Assembly (NCBI RefSeq): GCF_014203155.1
Contig: NZ_JACHIK010000002.1
Coordinates: forward strand, 310,001 to 374,000
DNA: 64,000 bases
Origin: Shinella fusca
GTDB lineage: Bacteria > Pseudomonadota > Alphaproteobacteria > Rhizobiales > Rhizobiaceae
Reading direction: 5' to 3'
Below are positions 8,849 to 17,646 of this stretch, in pieces; the stretch's first letter is position 1; every line of letters begins with the position of its first letter. Made by a program: the position numbers and the translations under genes. Below the pieces are notes generated by a model. It ran no database searches and was not told the origin of the DNA. It saw nothing but the letters and a program-made list of their open reading frames with translations.

Positions 8849-11209
8849 TTACCTGTGCTTCATGACGACGAGCGTGATGTCGTCGTGGATCTTCTGGGTG
8901 CCGATATGGGCCATGAGATCGGCGATGATGCCGTCCTTGATCGCGTCGGCGTCCTTCTGGCGGTGGCGCTGGGCGCTCTCGCACAGCCGGTCGAAGCCGA
9001 AGAGCTCGCCGTTCGGGCTTTCCGCCTCGGTGACGCCGTCCGTGTGCAGCACGATGACGTCGCCGGTATCGAACGAGAATTCGTGGGTGCCGACGAACGG
9101 GCCGATGTCGCTTTCGAGGCCGATGGGAAAGCCGAGGTCGATCGTGTCGATGCGCTCGACCTCGTCGTTGTCGCGCAGGACAAGCACTTCCTCGTGCTGG
9201 CCGGACAGCGTGATCTTGCGATCCTCGTAATCGAGGAAGGCCAGGGAGAGATGCTTGTCCGTCTTGGTGCGCTGGATGTTCTTGAAGACGGCGCGGTTGA
9301 GCACTTCGAGGAATTCGCGCGGGTCTTCGTCGCCCTGCTCCTGCAGCGCCCGGGCCACCGATTGCACCATCAGCATGAGCACGCCGCTCTCCAGGCCATG
9401 GCCGGTCACGTCGCCGATGCCGACCTTCATGCGCCGCTCGTCGTGCAGCACGTCGAAGTAGTCGCCGCCCACCTCGTCGGCCGGCTCCATGTAGCCGGAA
9501 ACGTCGATGCCCTTGATCTCGTCCAGCTCGTCGCGCCTCGGCAGCACCATCATCTGGATGTGCCGCGCGACGTCGAGCTCGGCGCCGAGGCGCAGGTTCT
9601 CGCTCTTCAGCTTGCTGTTCAGCGCGCTGATCTCCTCGTTGGCGGTCTCGAGCGCGCGGGTGCGCTCGGCCACGAGATTCTCGAGGTTCTCGGTGTGGTA
9701 GCTGATTTCCTCCGCCATGCGGTTGAAGGCGACGCCCACGGCAGCCACCTCGTCGCGCGCGGGAATGGCGACGCGCACCGAATAGTCCTTGTTCTGCAAG
9801 CGGTGCGCTGCATCCGCCAGCGCCCTCAGCCCCGCCGTGATGCGGCCGGAAATGGCGAAGACGGCGGAAAGGACGACCAGCAACGAGAGCATGACGGTGC
9901 CGACCTGCCAGGTCACGACCTGCCGCGTCTCGTCGGAAATCCCCTCCTTGGCGGCGATCAACGAGGCATAGATCTCCCGCTCGGGCACCATGAAGCCGAG
10001 CGACATGACCTCGCGCGTCACCGGCACCTTGCCGGTATAAAGGTTTTCGGCGTTCAATTGCTTGAGCAGCACCACGTAGGGCACGTCCTCGCCGTTCTCC
10101 TTCAGCGTCAGCGTGGTGAGGACGGTTTCCTTGTCTGAAGGCATGGCGAGGGAGGCGAGCGCCGGCTGGGTGCTGTGCGCCAGCTTCCGGTCGAAGCCGC
10201 TGGCATTGTCGATCTTGACGCCCAGCGTCTTCTCGCCGTCTTCCGTCACGGCCAGTACGTTGCCGTCGGACATGGTGAGGAAGGCAAAACCCGTACCGGC
10301 GATCTTCACGCTCTTGACGATGTCGGCGAGCTGATCGAGCGTCAGGTCAACGCCGACGATGCCGTTGAGGTCCTTGCGGTCCGGCGTCGTCAATGGCTGG
10401 AAAAAGCTGACGATGATCTTGCCCGTGATGCCGTCGAGATAGGGCGAGAGCATGGTGATGGGGCTGTCGACCGGCCGCTCCTCGGGTCTGGCGAGCCAGG
10501 ATTGCCACGTCTCGTAGAGACCGGGGAAATAGAAGTCCCACCAGTTCGTCTGGTTGTGACCGGGATAGACCTTGTCGAAGACGGAACCCTGGTCGTTATA
10601 GGGCGTCGAGCGCAGGATCGGCGCCTGGCGCGGGCCGATATAGTACATCTGCAGCTTCGGCGGGCCGGCCGCAAGGAAGCTCGGGCCGAAAAGGTCGAAC
10701 ACGGCGCTCTCGCGCACGGTCTTCAGCGCCTCGGGTGTCGGCTGCCGGTTCTCGTCGAGGAGGTAGCCCCAGACTGTCACGGCGGATGCCTCGCCCGGCT
10801 GGTTCTGCCACCAGTTTCCGGCCTGGTTGTAGGCAAGCGGTGTGGTTAGCTTGCCGTCGTCCTGCAATTGCTCGCCGAGCTTGTCGTAGAGCGTGGGGTT
10901 GTCCATGACGGTCTGCATGGATCCGGCAAGGCCGCTCACTTCCGAATGGTAGCGGTCGAGCAGGAGATCGGTGCGCTCGACCGTCGTCTCGATATAGTTC
11001 TGCAGATATTCGATATTCGCCTTTTCGAGGCCGCGCCCGACTTCCTCCATCGCATTGGTGGAAAGCCGGTTGACGTTCCACAGCGCGATCCCGCCGGCGA
11101 CCAGGAGGTCGACCAGCACGGCGCCGCCGACAACCAGCACGAACTTCGCGCGGAACGAGGTCAGCGAGAATCCGAAGCGCGGAGGGTTGCCTTCTGCAAC
11201 AGTGCTCAT
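8849..11209 (-). CDS. Membrane-bound SpoIIE-type PP2C phosphatase with periplasmic sensor and HAMP
   Basis: The 786-residue protein has a transmembrane helix at about 23-44, a large periplasmic sensor region of dCache type (about 45-425, with internal WWDFYFPGLYETW), a second helix at about 428-450, a HAMP linker, a coiled coil (about 500-555) and a C-terminal SpoIIE/PP2C phosphatase. The phosphatase shows metal-binding GGDYFDVL at about 580 and IGDVTGHG. It would dephosphorylate the STAS regulator when the sensor detects a periplasmic ligand. The ATG at 11209 was chosen because it gives a 4-bp ATGA overlap with the preceding gene and a clean N-terminus; longer frames run into that gene. Confidence 0.9.
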   Translation of the reverse strand: MSTVAEGNPPRFGFSLTSFRAKFVLVVGGAVLVDLLVAGGIALWNVNRLSTNAMEEVGRGLEKANIEYLQNYIETTVERTDLLLDRYHSEVSGLAGSMQTVMDNPTLYDKLGEQLQDDGKLTTPLAYNQAGNWWQNQPGEASAVTVWGYLLDENRQPTPEALKTVRESAVFDLFGPSFLAAGPPKLQMYYIGPRQAPILRSTPYNDQGSVFDKVYPGHNQTNWWDFYFPGLYETWQSWLARPEERPVDSPITMLSPYLDGITGKIIVSFFQPLTTPDRKDLNGIVGVDLTLDQLADIVKSVKIAGTGFAFLTMSDGNVLAVTEDGEKTLGVKIDNASGFDRKLAHSTQPALASLAMPSDKETVLTTLTLKENGEDVPYVVLLKQLNAENLYTGKVPVTREVMSLGFMVPEREIYASLIAAKEGISDETRQVVTWQVGTVMLSLLVVLSAVFAISGRITAGLRALADAAHRLQNKDYSVRVAIPARDEVAAVGVAFNRMAEEISYHTENLENLVAERTRALETANEEISALNSKLKSENLRLGAELDVARHIQMMVLPRRDELDEIKGIDVSGYMEPADEVGGDYFDVLHDERRMKVGIGDVTGHGLESGVLMLMVQSVARALQEQGDEDPREFLEVLNRAVFKNIQRTKTDKHLSLAFLDYEDRKITLSGQHEEVLVLRDNDEVERIDTIDLGFPIGLESDIGPFVGTHEFSFDTGDVIVLHTDGVTEAESPNGELFGFDRLCESAQRHRQKDADAIKDGIIADLMAHIGTQKIHDDITLVVMKHR

Positions 11210-12384
11210 TGAGGCTTGCGTCCCGACGCCACCCAGACCGGCCATCCGGCATAACCGCCCGGATGCAGCGCGGCGGCGATATGATCCTCGAAGCCGCGGC
11301 GGAACTTCTCCACGAAGGCGGCATCGTCGCCGCGCTTTTCGCACATGCCGCCGGCGAACATTTCCTCCCAGGCCATGACCATGTCGGCAAAGGCCTGCGC
11401 ATCGCCATCGCGATTGGTGACCATGAAGCTCTCGATGCGGATATCCTCGAGCCCGGCCTTTTGCAGCGCCTGGTAGCTCTTCGGGCCGAACTCGAGGTCC
11501 ATGTCGAAGTCCGCAAAGAGCTTGGAGAGCTGCTCATAGGTCCACTGGATGGACGGACCGCGCGGCTCGCCGAGGCACTGGGAGATCTTCTCGTTGGTGA
11601 CGTAGACCCGGCCGCCCGGCTTGCAGATGCGCACGAGCTCGTCGACGATCATCTCCGGCTTGTTGAATATCTGCAGGGCATGGCGGCAGGAGACGAAGTC
11701 GAACTGGCCGTCCTCCAGCAGCATTTCGGCCGCGTCGCCGTAGATGTATTCGATGCCGCCGATGTCGAACTCGCTGGCGACCTGGCGGGCATAGGCAAGA
11801 CTCGACTTCGAATGGTCGAGCGCGACGATGCGCGAGGGCGCGAATTCCTTGGCGACCAGCACGGCGAAATCGCCGATGCCGCAGCAGATGTCGGCCATGG
11901 TCGCGCCCGGCGTAAGGCCATGGCGCGGCAGGATGGAGCGCTCGTGCTTCCAGGTGAGCTTGGTCTGCGTGCGCAGCACGGGCACGAAGCCGCCTTCCTC
12001 GAGGAAGGATTGGCCGGGATAGAATTCGCTGTCGTATTCCTCGACGGCGATGCGCGGGTTCTTGGCCGAAAGCGTGCCGAACTTCTTCGTCGACCAGCCG
12101 ATGACGCTCGACGTGACGATCGAGATCCGGACGTCCGGGCGCTCGTCGGCCGCCTTCAAAAGCGCGCCGGCAAGGGCGTGGAAGGCCACGTTGTTGAGCC
12201 GCACCAGGCGCTTCACATTGATGTAGAAGGTGCCGCGGATCGAGGCGATCGACCGTTCGAGGAGCTGGATGCAGGCCTCCATCTCGGCGCCGTGTTCCGG
12301 GCGCATCGAGCCGGAGAGCGCGAGCTCCTGGTTGTTCTCATCGAAGGAAACCTTGTAGGTCTGGACAAGCGTGTCGGCGATCAT
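11206..12384 (-). CDS. Fusion of an slr1659/STAS-like domain with a SAM-dependent methyltransferase
   Basis: The protein has 392 residues. Residues about 9-116 align by eye with the stand-alone STAS-like protein at 7926-8264: Y.V at the start, G.MR, LN in the loop, W..K, and a closing P motif. Residues about 135-385 are a class I methyltransferase with motif I DICCGIGD at 164-171, ALDHSK after beta-2 and CKPGGRVYVTNE. The phosphoacceptor serines of the STAS loop (LNSSG) are LNNVA here, so the domain may bind without being phosphorylated. ATGA overlaps link it to the genes on both sides. The methylation target is unknown; a methyltransferase as a partner-switch output is unusual. Confidence 0.85.
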   Translation of the reverse strand: MIADTLVQTYKVSFDENNQELALSGSMRPEHGAEMEACIQLLERSIASIRGTFYINVKRLVRLNNVAFHALAGALLKAADERPDVRISIVTSSVIGWSTKKFGTLSAKNPRIAVEEYDSEFYPGQSFLEEGGFVPVLRTQTKLTWKHERSILPRHGLTPGATMADICCGIGDFAVLVAKEFAPSRIVALDHSKSSLAYARQVASEFDIGGIEYIYGDAAEMLLEDGQFDFVSCRHALQIFNKPEMIVDELVRICKPGGRVYVTNEKISQCLGEPRGPSIQWTYEQLSKLFADFDMDLEFGPKSYQALQKAGLEDIRIESFMVTNRDGDAQAFADMVMAWEEMFAGGMCEKRGDDAAFVEKFRRGFEDHIAAALHPGGYAGWPVWVASGRKPQ

Positions 12385-12899
12385 GCTTCGGTTTCCTCCA
12401 GCTTGAGGTCTGCGATGAGGCGGATGGCATTTCCGTCGGCGGGCTCGATGGAAAAGCGCGCCGCATAATCGACGGCAAGTTCCAGAAGGCCGATATTGGG
12501 CTGCAGCGGGCCGTCGGTGAAGAGCGCGGTGTGATAGCGCGAGGCGAGGTCGCCGTCGTTGAGCACGGAAACGGCGCTCCGGTAAAAGTCCGCCGTTTGC
12601 GCATCGACCGGGACGGTGAGGGTGATGCGCTCGCTCGCGCCCCTGCGCGCGACGGAGCACACGAACCGGCCCGACGGGGCATGCAGCCGATAGACGGTTT
12701 CCAGAAGTTCGTTGAGCGCGGAGGAGAACAGGTTGGAATAGAGCAGCGAATCGCTGCGATTGTGGCTGATCATGCGTGCGAAATAGGTGGACAGCCGGTC
12801 GCAATAGGCCCAGTTGGAGGCAAAGCCGTCCATGTCCATGTCGAATTCCAGAAGCTCGGCGTGCTCGCCGGCGTCCTTCGGTGCTGCCCCCAGATTCAT
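12381..12899 (-). CDS. ATPase-like regulator with degenerate nucleotide lid
   Basis: A 172-residue homologue of the protein at 8296-8844. The N-box ALNELLETVYRL is kept at 61-72. The G-box region, however, reads NIGLLELAVDYAARF at 135-149 where the intact paralogue has [16 protein letters not shown], so two lid glycines are lost and ATP binding is doubtful. It is the first gene of the five-gene operon and overlaps the STAS-methyltransferase gene by ATGA. It probably acts as a binding partner of that fusion rather than as a kinase. The start at 12899 gives a short acidic N-terminus; the longer frame to 13079 adds sequence that crosses the divergent promoter. Confidence 0.75.
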   Translation of the reverse strand: MNLGAAPKDAGEHAELLEFDMDMDGFASNWAYCDRLSTYFARMISHNRSDSLLYSNLFSSALNELLETVYRLHAPSGRFVCSVARRGASERITLTVPVDAQTADFYRSAVSVLNDGDLASRYHTALFTDGPLQPNIGLLELAVDYAARFSIEPADGNAIRLIADLKLEETEA

Positions 12900-13085
12900 T
12901 GACCCCTGCCTTGTGACACCGCGAGCGGGCGTGCGGCCGCGTGCTCTATCTTTCGGGAATAGACTATGTAATGTCCGAAGTGCGGGTACAAGCGCAGACA
13001 TGACCAGCAGGAAGTGGCATCGGCGATATGATATCGCTGGTTGCGCCGTCCCCTTCGAACTCCAGCGGAAGCTTTCCATACAATC
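12900..13085. promoter_or_regulatory. Divergent intergenic region between the partner-switch operon and the soluble phosphatase
   Basis: These 186 bp separate two divergently transcribed regulatory units and must hold both promoters. The stretch around 12955-13035 is less GC-rich than its neighbours and includes the near-palindromic GATATGATATC at about 13024-13034. I cannot assign -35/-10 boxes or an operator with confidence. Confidence 0.5.
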
Positions 13086-14012
13086 ATGAAAGATTCGTCA
13101 AACCCACTCCCGGATTCTCCGGCTTCCAGCGAAAGCGGCGACGCCGCCGAGCTTGCGCGGGTGCGTCTCGAGCTTGCGCAACTGCAGGCCGAATACGACG
13201 ATCTGAAGCTGCTCTACGAGGCGATGATCGAGCATGGCGAGGCGGTGGAGGACCAGCTTGCCGAGCAGAATCTTCTGCTCGAGAGCACGCAGGCCCGGCT
13301 GGACGCGGAGCTGAACGACGCCGGCCGCTATGTCTTCTCCATCCTTCCGGACAAGCGCGCGGCAAGGCCGGCGACCGACTGGCTGCTCGTTCCCTCCACG
13401 GAGCTCGGCGGGGATTCCTTCGGCTATCACTGGATCGACGACGACCATTTCGCCATCTACCTGCTCGATGTCTGCGGGCACGGGGTCGGCGCGGCGCTGC
13501 TGTCCGTCACGGTGATCAACGTGCTGAGGGCCTCGGCGCTTGCGAATGCCGATTTCCGCGATCCCTCGACGGTCCTGAAGGCGCTCAACGACACGTTCCC
13601 GATGGAAAAGCAGAACAACATGTTCTTCACCATCTGGTACGGCGTCTACAAGGCGAGCACGGGAGAGCTGCGCTTTGCCACCGGCGGCCATCCGCCCTCC
13701 ATCCTGCTGCGCGGCGACGGCGCGGCGCGGGAAATGCTCATTACCGTCGGCGGCGTTGCAATCGGCGCCTTGCCGGAGATGGACTACGAAAGCAGCCTCA
13801 CCCGCGTCATGCCCGGCGACCGCCTGCTCGTCATCAGCGACGGCACCTTCGAGGTCAACGGTCCCGGCGATGCGATGCTGAGCGTCGAGGCGCTTGCCGA
13901 CCACGCGGCGGAGCGCGGAAGCCGCCCGCAGGACATCCACGAGTGGGTGCGATCCTTCAACGCGGAAGGCCCGTTGCCGGACGACTTCTCGTTGCTGGAA
14001 ATCCGGTTCTGA
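13086..14012 (+). CDS. Soluble SpoIIE/PP2C-type phosphatase with N-terminal coiled coil
   Basis: The 308-residue protein starts with a coiled coil (residues about 18-75, LARVRLELAQLQ...) and continues as a RsbU/SpoIIE phosphatase. Visible metal-site and core motifs are GGDSFGY, LLDVCGHGVGAALLS, FATGGHPPS, SDGTFEV and a closing DDFSLLEI. It has no membrane segment or PAS/GAF sensor, so its activity is probably set by a protein partner binding the coiled coil. It is transcribed away from the five-gene partner-switch operon and probably acts on one of its STAS proteins. The ATG at 13086 was chosen over the 15-codon-longer frame because the extension is not typical of the family. Confidence 0.87.
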   Translation: MKDSSNPLPDSPASSESGDAAELARVRLELAQLQAEYDDLKLLYEAMIEHGEAVEDQLAEQNLLLESTQARLDAELNDAGRYVFSILPDKRAARPATDWLLVPSTELGGDSFGYHWIDDDHFAIYLLDVCGHGVGAALLSVTVINVLRASALANADFRDPSTVLKALNDTFPMEKQNNMFFTIWYGVYKASTGELRFATGGHPPSILLRGDGAAREMLITVGGVAIGALPEMDYESSLTRVMPGDRLLVISDGTFEVNGPGDAMLSVEALADHAAERGSRPQDIHEWVRSFNAEGPLPDDFSLLEIRF

Positions 14013-14184
14013 CACGGCCCGGATGCTGCCGTTCACGCGATTGTGTTTATCCATCCGCGGGCTTGCCGACACGCGGACCGCGCCTTTCGATTTGTCGATT
14101 GCCGGGCGCCGGAATCGCGCTATGGTTTTTCCACTCTAACGCCGGTTCGCGGTCTGTTGAGGGGAGGCGGCCATTATCCCGTTC

Positions 14185-14928
14185 GTGAAAAGCGCCATTG
14201 CCGCGCTCGTGGTCTTCCCGCTGCTTGCGGGCAGCGTTTCGGCCGAGGAGGCAGGTCCCGCCGACCTTGCCATTGCCCGCAGCCTTGCGACCATGCTGCA
14301 ATCGGCGCGTGCGGTCATCTCCGTCAACCAGGATCGGATCAACGATCCGGACATCGGCGACAAGGGCCTCACGGGTGCCGTCGTGCTGGAGGCGGCCATC
14401 GCCAACTATGAGAAGGCGACCGGACGCGATCCGCGCGCGGTCGATCCGTCTTCCTATGAGGGGCTGCTTCTCAAGGCCCAGATGGATGCCGTCGTCGAGG
14501 TCGTCGAGGCGCAGCAGGCGACGATCAACGCCAAGGGCACAGGCTTCAAGGGGCTGATCCCCGCCACCTTCGGACGCCTCGTCAACGAGGCCTTCGCCGC
14601 GCGCGTCGGCACGGAGGCGAGCATGAAGGTGACGGCCCCGCCGGAGCTGGTGCGCAACCGCAAGGCCCGGGCCGACGCCTTCGAGGCGGCCGCGATCCGC
14701 GATTACCTTCAGGCCGCCGACTGGCCGAAGGGGCAGATCTATTCGGCCATCGTCACCGAGGACGGCAAGCCGCGGGCGCGCGTCATGGTCCCGGAATATT
14801 ACGTGCCGTCATGCCTGACCTGTCATGGCGGGCCCGCCGGCGAGCTCGACGTCACGGGCTATCCCAAGGAGGGAGCGCATGAGGGCGATCTCGGCGGCGT
14901 GATCAGCATCGGGCTCATCCCGCAATGA
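14185..14928 (+). CDS. Periplasmic DUF3365 (Tll0287-like) c-type haem protein
   Basis: About 247 residues with a cleavable signal peptide (AALVVFPLLAGSVSAEE). The C-terminal half carries one CxxCH haem c site, CLTCH (about residues 211-215), within VPEYYVPSCLTCHGGP, which is the signature of DUF3365 domains that sense redox or gas ligands. It precedes a hybrid histidine kinase with overlapping stop and start, so it likely supplies the periplasmic signal. The GTG at 14185 is 17 nt from the best Shine-Dalgarno (GGGGAGG, 14161-14167). An in-frame ATT at 14173 is better spaced and would give a slightly longer signal peptide, so the start is uncertain. Confidence 0.85.
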   Translation: MKSAIAALVVFPLLAGSVSAEEAGPADLAIARSLATMLQSARAVISVNQDRINDPDIGDKGLTGAVVLEAAIANYEKATGRDPRAVDPSSYEGLLLKAQMDAVVEVVEAQQATINAKGTGFKGLIPATFGRLVNEAFAARVGTEASMKVTAPPELVRNRKARADAFEAAAIRDYLQAADWPKGQIYSAIVTEDGKPRARVMVPEYYVPSCLTCHGGPAGELDVTGYPKEGAHEGDLGGVISIGLIPQ

Positions 14929-14939
14929 GGGAGGCATCC

Positions 14940-17642
14940 ATGTCCTTTCTCTCGCTGCGCCGTCTGCCCATCCGCGTTCGTCTCATCCTGCTTGCGGCCG
15001 TGCTGCTGCTGGCGATCATCGGCAGCAGCCTCTTCACGCGCAGCGAGCTCTCCGAAGCGCTGCGTTCCGAGGATGAGGCGAACCGTATCGCCGAGATCAT
15101 CAATATCGCGCACGAGGTGCGCGCCGATTTCAACAGCCTGCGCTACTGGCAGGCCGATCTGTCCGTCAGCCTGCTGACGCTTGCCGAGACGCGTGCCGGA
15201 CAGGCGCGCACGCGCCTTGGCGAACGGCTCGACAAGCTCGCCCTGCACCGTCCGGTGGAGGCAGCGGCGATACGCCAGGAGATCGAGCAGTTCGATACGC
15301 TCGCCAGCCAGGCTGTCGAAGCCTATACCGACGACCAGCGCGTCATCGGCAATACCCATTTCGCCGAGGCGCGCCGGCACGGCATCAGCGTGGAAGAAAA
15401 GCTCGCCGCGCTGCAGGCCGATCTCGGCACGCAGGCCGCGGCGGCGCGGGCGAACATCCTCCTGCAATTCGAGCGGGCGGCCAATTTCGCCTCGCTGCTG
15501 TCGATCGTCGCCGTCATCGTCGGCACGGCACTGACGATCGTCATCCTCGGCTCGATCCTCAAGCCTCTCGGCGAGATCGTCACAGCCGTGCGGGGATTGA
15601 CGGCGGGCGATGCGGACGTGGTCGTGCCGCCGGCGGGCGCCGACGAGCTCGGCCGCGTGAGCGAGGCCCTGCAGCTCCTGAAGGAGGGGCAGCAGGAGCG
15701 CGAGCGCCTGACGCGCGAGGCCGAGCATCAGCGAAAGACCCTCGTCGATGCCATCGAAAGCATCGCGGAGGGCTTCACGCTCTACGGCCCCGACGAGCGG
15801 CTCATCATCACCAACCAGCGTTTCCGCGACATGCATCCGGCCCATGGCGGGCTCGTGGCGGGAAAGTCGACCTTCCGCGACGTCATCGAGGCGGGCGGGC
15901 GCCATGTCGTCGCCTTCGACGAGCCGTTCGAGGCGTGGATCGCCGCCCGGCTGACCTCGCACGATCATAGCGCCACCCGCGTCACGCCCTTCAGGGACGG
16001 CCGCTGGATGCAGATCAGCGAACGGCGCACCCATGAGGGCGGCTTCACCGTCGTCTATGTCGACATCACGGAGCTGCGCCGCCGGCAGGAGGAACTGGAG
16101 CTTGCCCGCGACGAGGCGCAGCGCGCGACGCAGGTGAAGTCCGAATTCCTCGCCAACATGAGCCACGAGCTCCGCACGCCGCTCAACGCCATCATCGGCT
16201 ACGCCCAGATCCTCCAGGAAGATGCCGAGGACACCGGCCAGAACGATTTCCTGCCCGACCTCAGAAAGATAGAGAGCGCCGGCAACCATCTGCTCGGCCT
16301 CATCAACGGCATTCTCGACCTGTCGAAGATCGAGGCCGGCCGCATGGAGGTCTACAAGGAACGCTTCGACGTGCCCGCCCTCGTCGGCGATGTCGCCGCG
16401 CTGATCCGGCCGCTCGCCGCCAAGAACGGCAATGCCTTCGTGGTGGAATGCCCCGACGACATCGGCTCGATCGAGACCGACGTCACGAAGGTCAAGCAGG
16501 CGCTCCTCAATCTTCTGAGCAATGCCTGCAAGTTCACCGAGAAGGGGACGGTGACGCTCGCGGTCACACGGCAGGGAACGCATGCCGGGCGGCAACTGGC
16601 GCTGACGGTCACCGATACCGGCATCGGCATGAACGAGGAGCAGCTCGGCCGGCTCTTCCAGGCCTTCTCGCAAGCCGACAGTTCCACCTCGCGCAAGTTC
16701 GGCGGCACCGGCCTCGGCCTTGCCATCAGCCGCAGCTTCGCGCAGATGCTCGGCGGCGACCTCACGGTGGAAAGCCGCCCGGGGGCGGGATCGCGCTTCA
16801 CCCTTACCCTGCCCGATCCGGAAGAGGCTGCGGCATCCACTGACGCTGCGGAAGAGGGGGGCGCCTCCGCAAAGCCGGATCCGTCCGACCGTCCCGCCGT
16901 GCTCGTTGTCGACGACGACGAGGCCTCGATGAACATCATCGGCTCGCATCTGAAGCGCGACGGTTACCGCGTGCTCTATGCGAGCGGCGGCGAGCAGGCG
17001 CTGGAAATGGCGCGCAAGCACCGTCCCGCCGCCATCACGCTCGATATCCTGATGCCGCAGATGGACGGATGGTCCGTGCTCGTCGCGCTGAAATCCGACC
17101 CGGACCTTGCCGAAACCCCGGTCGTCATCGTCAGCATCAGCAATGAGAGGGCGCTCGGCTTCACGCTCGGCGCGGCGGCGATGCTCACCAAGCCGGTCGA
17201 CCGGGGCGAGCTCAGCGATTTCATCGCGAGGCTCACCGGCGGCCGGGAGGAGGGCACGGTGCTGGTCGTCGAGGACGATGCGGCGACGCGGCTCCTGATG
17301 CAGCGTACCGTGGAACGGCTCGGCCGCAGCGTGGCGCTGACGGAGAACGGCCGGCAGGGCATGGACTGGCTTGCCGCCAATCCTCCGCCAATCGCCATCC
17401 TCCTCGACCTGCAGATGCCCGAGATGAACGGCTTCGAATTCCTCTCGGCGCTTCGCGAGCAGGAGAAATGGAACAGGGTGCCGGTTCTCGTGGTGACGGC
17501 AAAGCACCTTTCCAATGCAGAGCGCGAACTGCTGGGCGCCCGCGCGACGCAGATCATCGGCAAGGGCGGTGCGCATGTCGAACTGACGCAGGCGCTGCGC
17601 GACGTCCTTTTCGCGCGGTCGCCGAAAGCGGCCGGGACGTGA
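14940..17642 (+). CDS. Hybrid sensor histidine kinase with two C-terminal receiver domains
   Basis: The 900-residue protein has a transmembrane helix near 13-35, a helical periplasmic sensor, a second helix near 180-205, HAMP, a PAS-like domain (about 260-370) and HisKA with SHELRTP (His409). HATPase follows (NLLSNACKF, TGIGM, GGTGLGL), then two receiver domains with phosphoacceptor candidates Asp702 (LDILMPQMDG) and Asp823 (LDLQMPEMNG). The second receiver ends in GKGGAH where the conserved Lys-Pro is usual. A GGGAGG box just before the ATG at 14940 favours that start over the ATG at 14925 that overlaps the upstream stop. It probably forms a phosphorelay with the following response regulator and is fed by the haem protein upstream. 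Confidence 0.93.
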   Translation: MSFLSLRRLPIRVRLILLAAVLLLAIIGSSLFTRSELSEALRSEDEANRIAEIINIAHEVRADFNSLRYWQADLSVSLLTLAETRAGQARTRLGERLDKLALHRPVEAAAIRQEIEQFDTLASQAVEAYTDDQRVIGNTHFAEARRHGISVEEKLAALQADLGTQAAAARANILLQFERAANFASLLSIVAVIVGTALTIVILGSILKPLGEIVTAVRGLTAGDADVVVPPAGADELGRVSEALQLLKEGQQERERLTREAEHQRKTLVDAIESIAEGFTLYGPDERLIITNQRFRDMHPAHGGLVAGKSTFRDVIEAGGRHVVAFDEPFEAWIAARLTSHDHSATRVTPFRDGRWMQISERRTHEGGFTVVYVDITELRRRQEELELARDEAQRATQVKSEFLANMSHELRTPLNAIIGYAQILQEDAEDTGQNDFLPDLRKIESAGNHLLGLINGILDLSKIEAGRMEVYKERFDVPALVGDVAALIRPLAAKNGNAFVVECPDDIGSIETDVTKVKQALLNLLSNACKFTEKGTVTLAVTRQGTHAGRQLALTVTDTGIGMNEEQLGRLFQAFSQADSSTSRKFGGTGLGLAISRSFAQMLGGDLTVESRPGAGSRFTLTLPDPEEAAASTDAAEEGGASAKPDPSDRPAVLVVDDDEASMNIIGSHLKRDGYRVLYASGGEQALEMARKHRPAAITLDILMPQMDGWSVLVALKSDPDLAETPVVIVSISNERALGFTLGAAAMLTKPVDRGELSDFIARLTGGREEGTVLVVEDDAATRLLMQRTVERLGRSVALTENGRQGMDWLAANPPPIAILLDLQMPEMNGFEFLSALREQEKWNRVPVLVVTAKHLSNAERELLGARATQIIGKGGAHVELTQALRDVLFARSPKAAGT

Positions 17643-17646
17643 TGCC

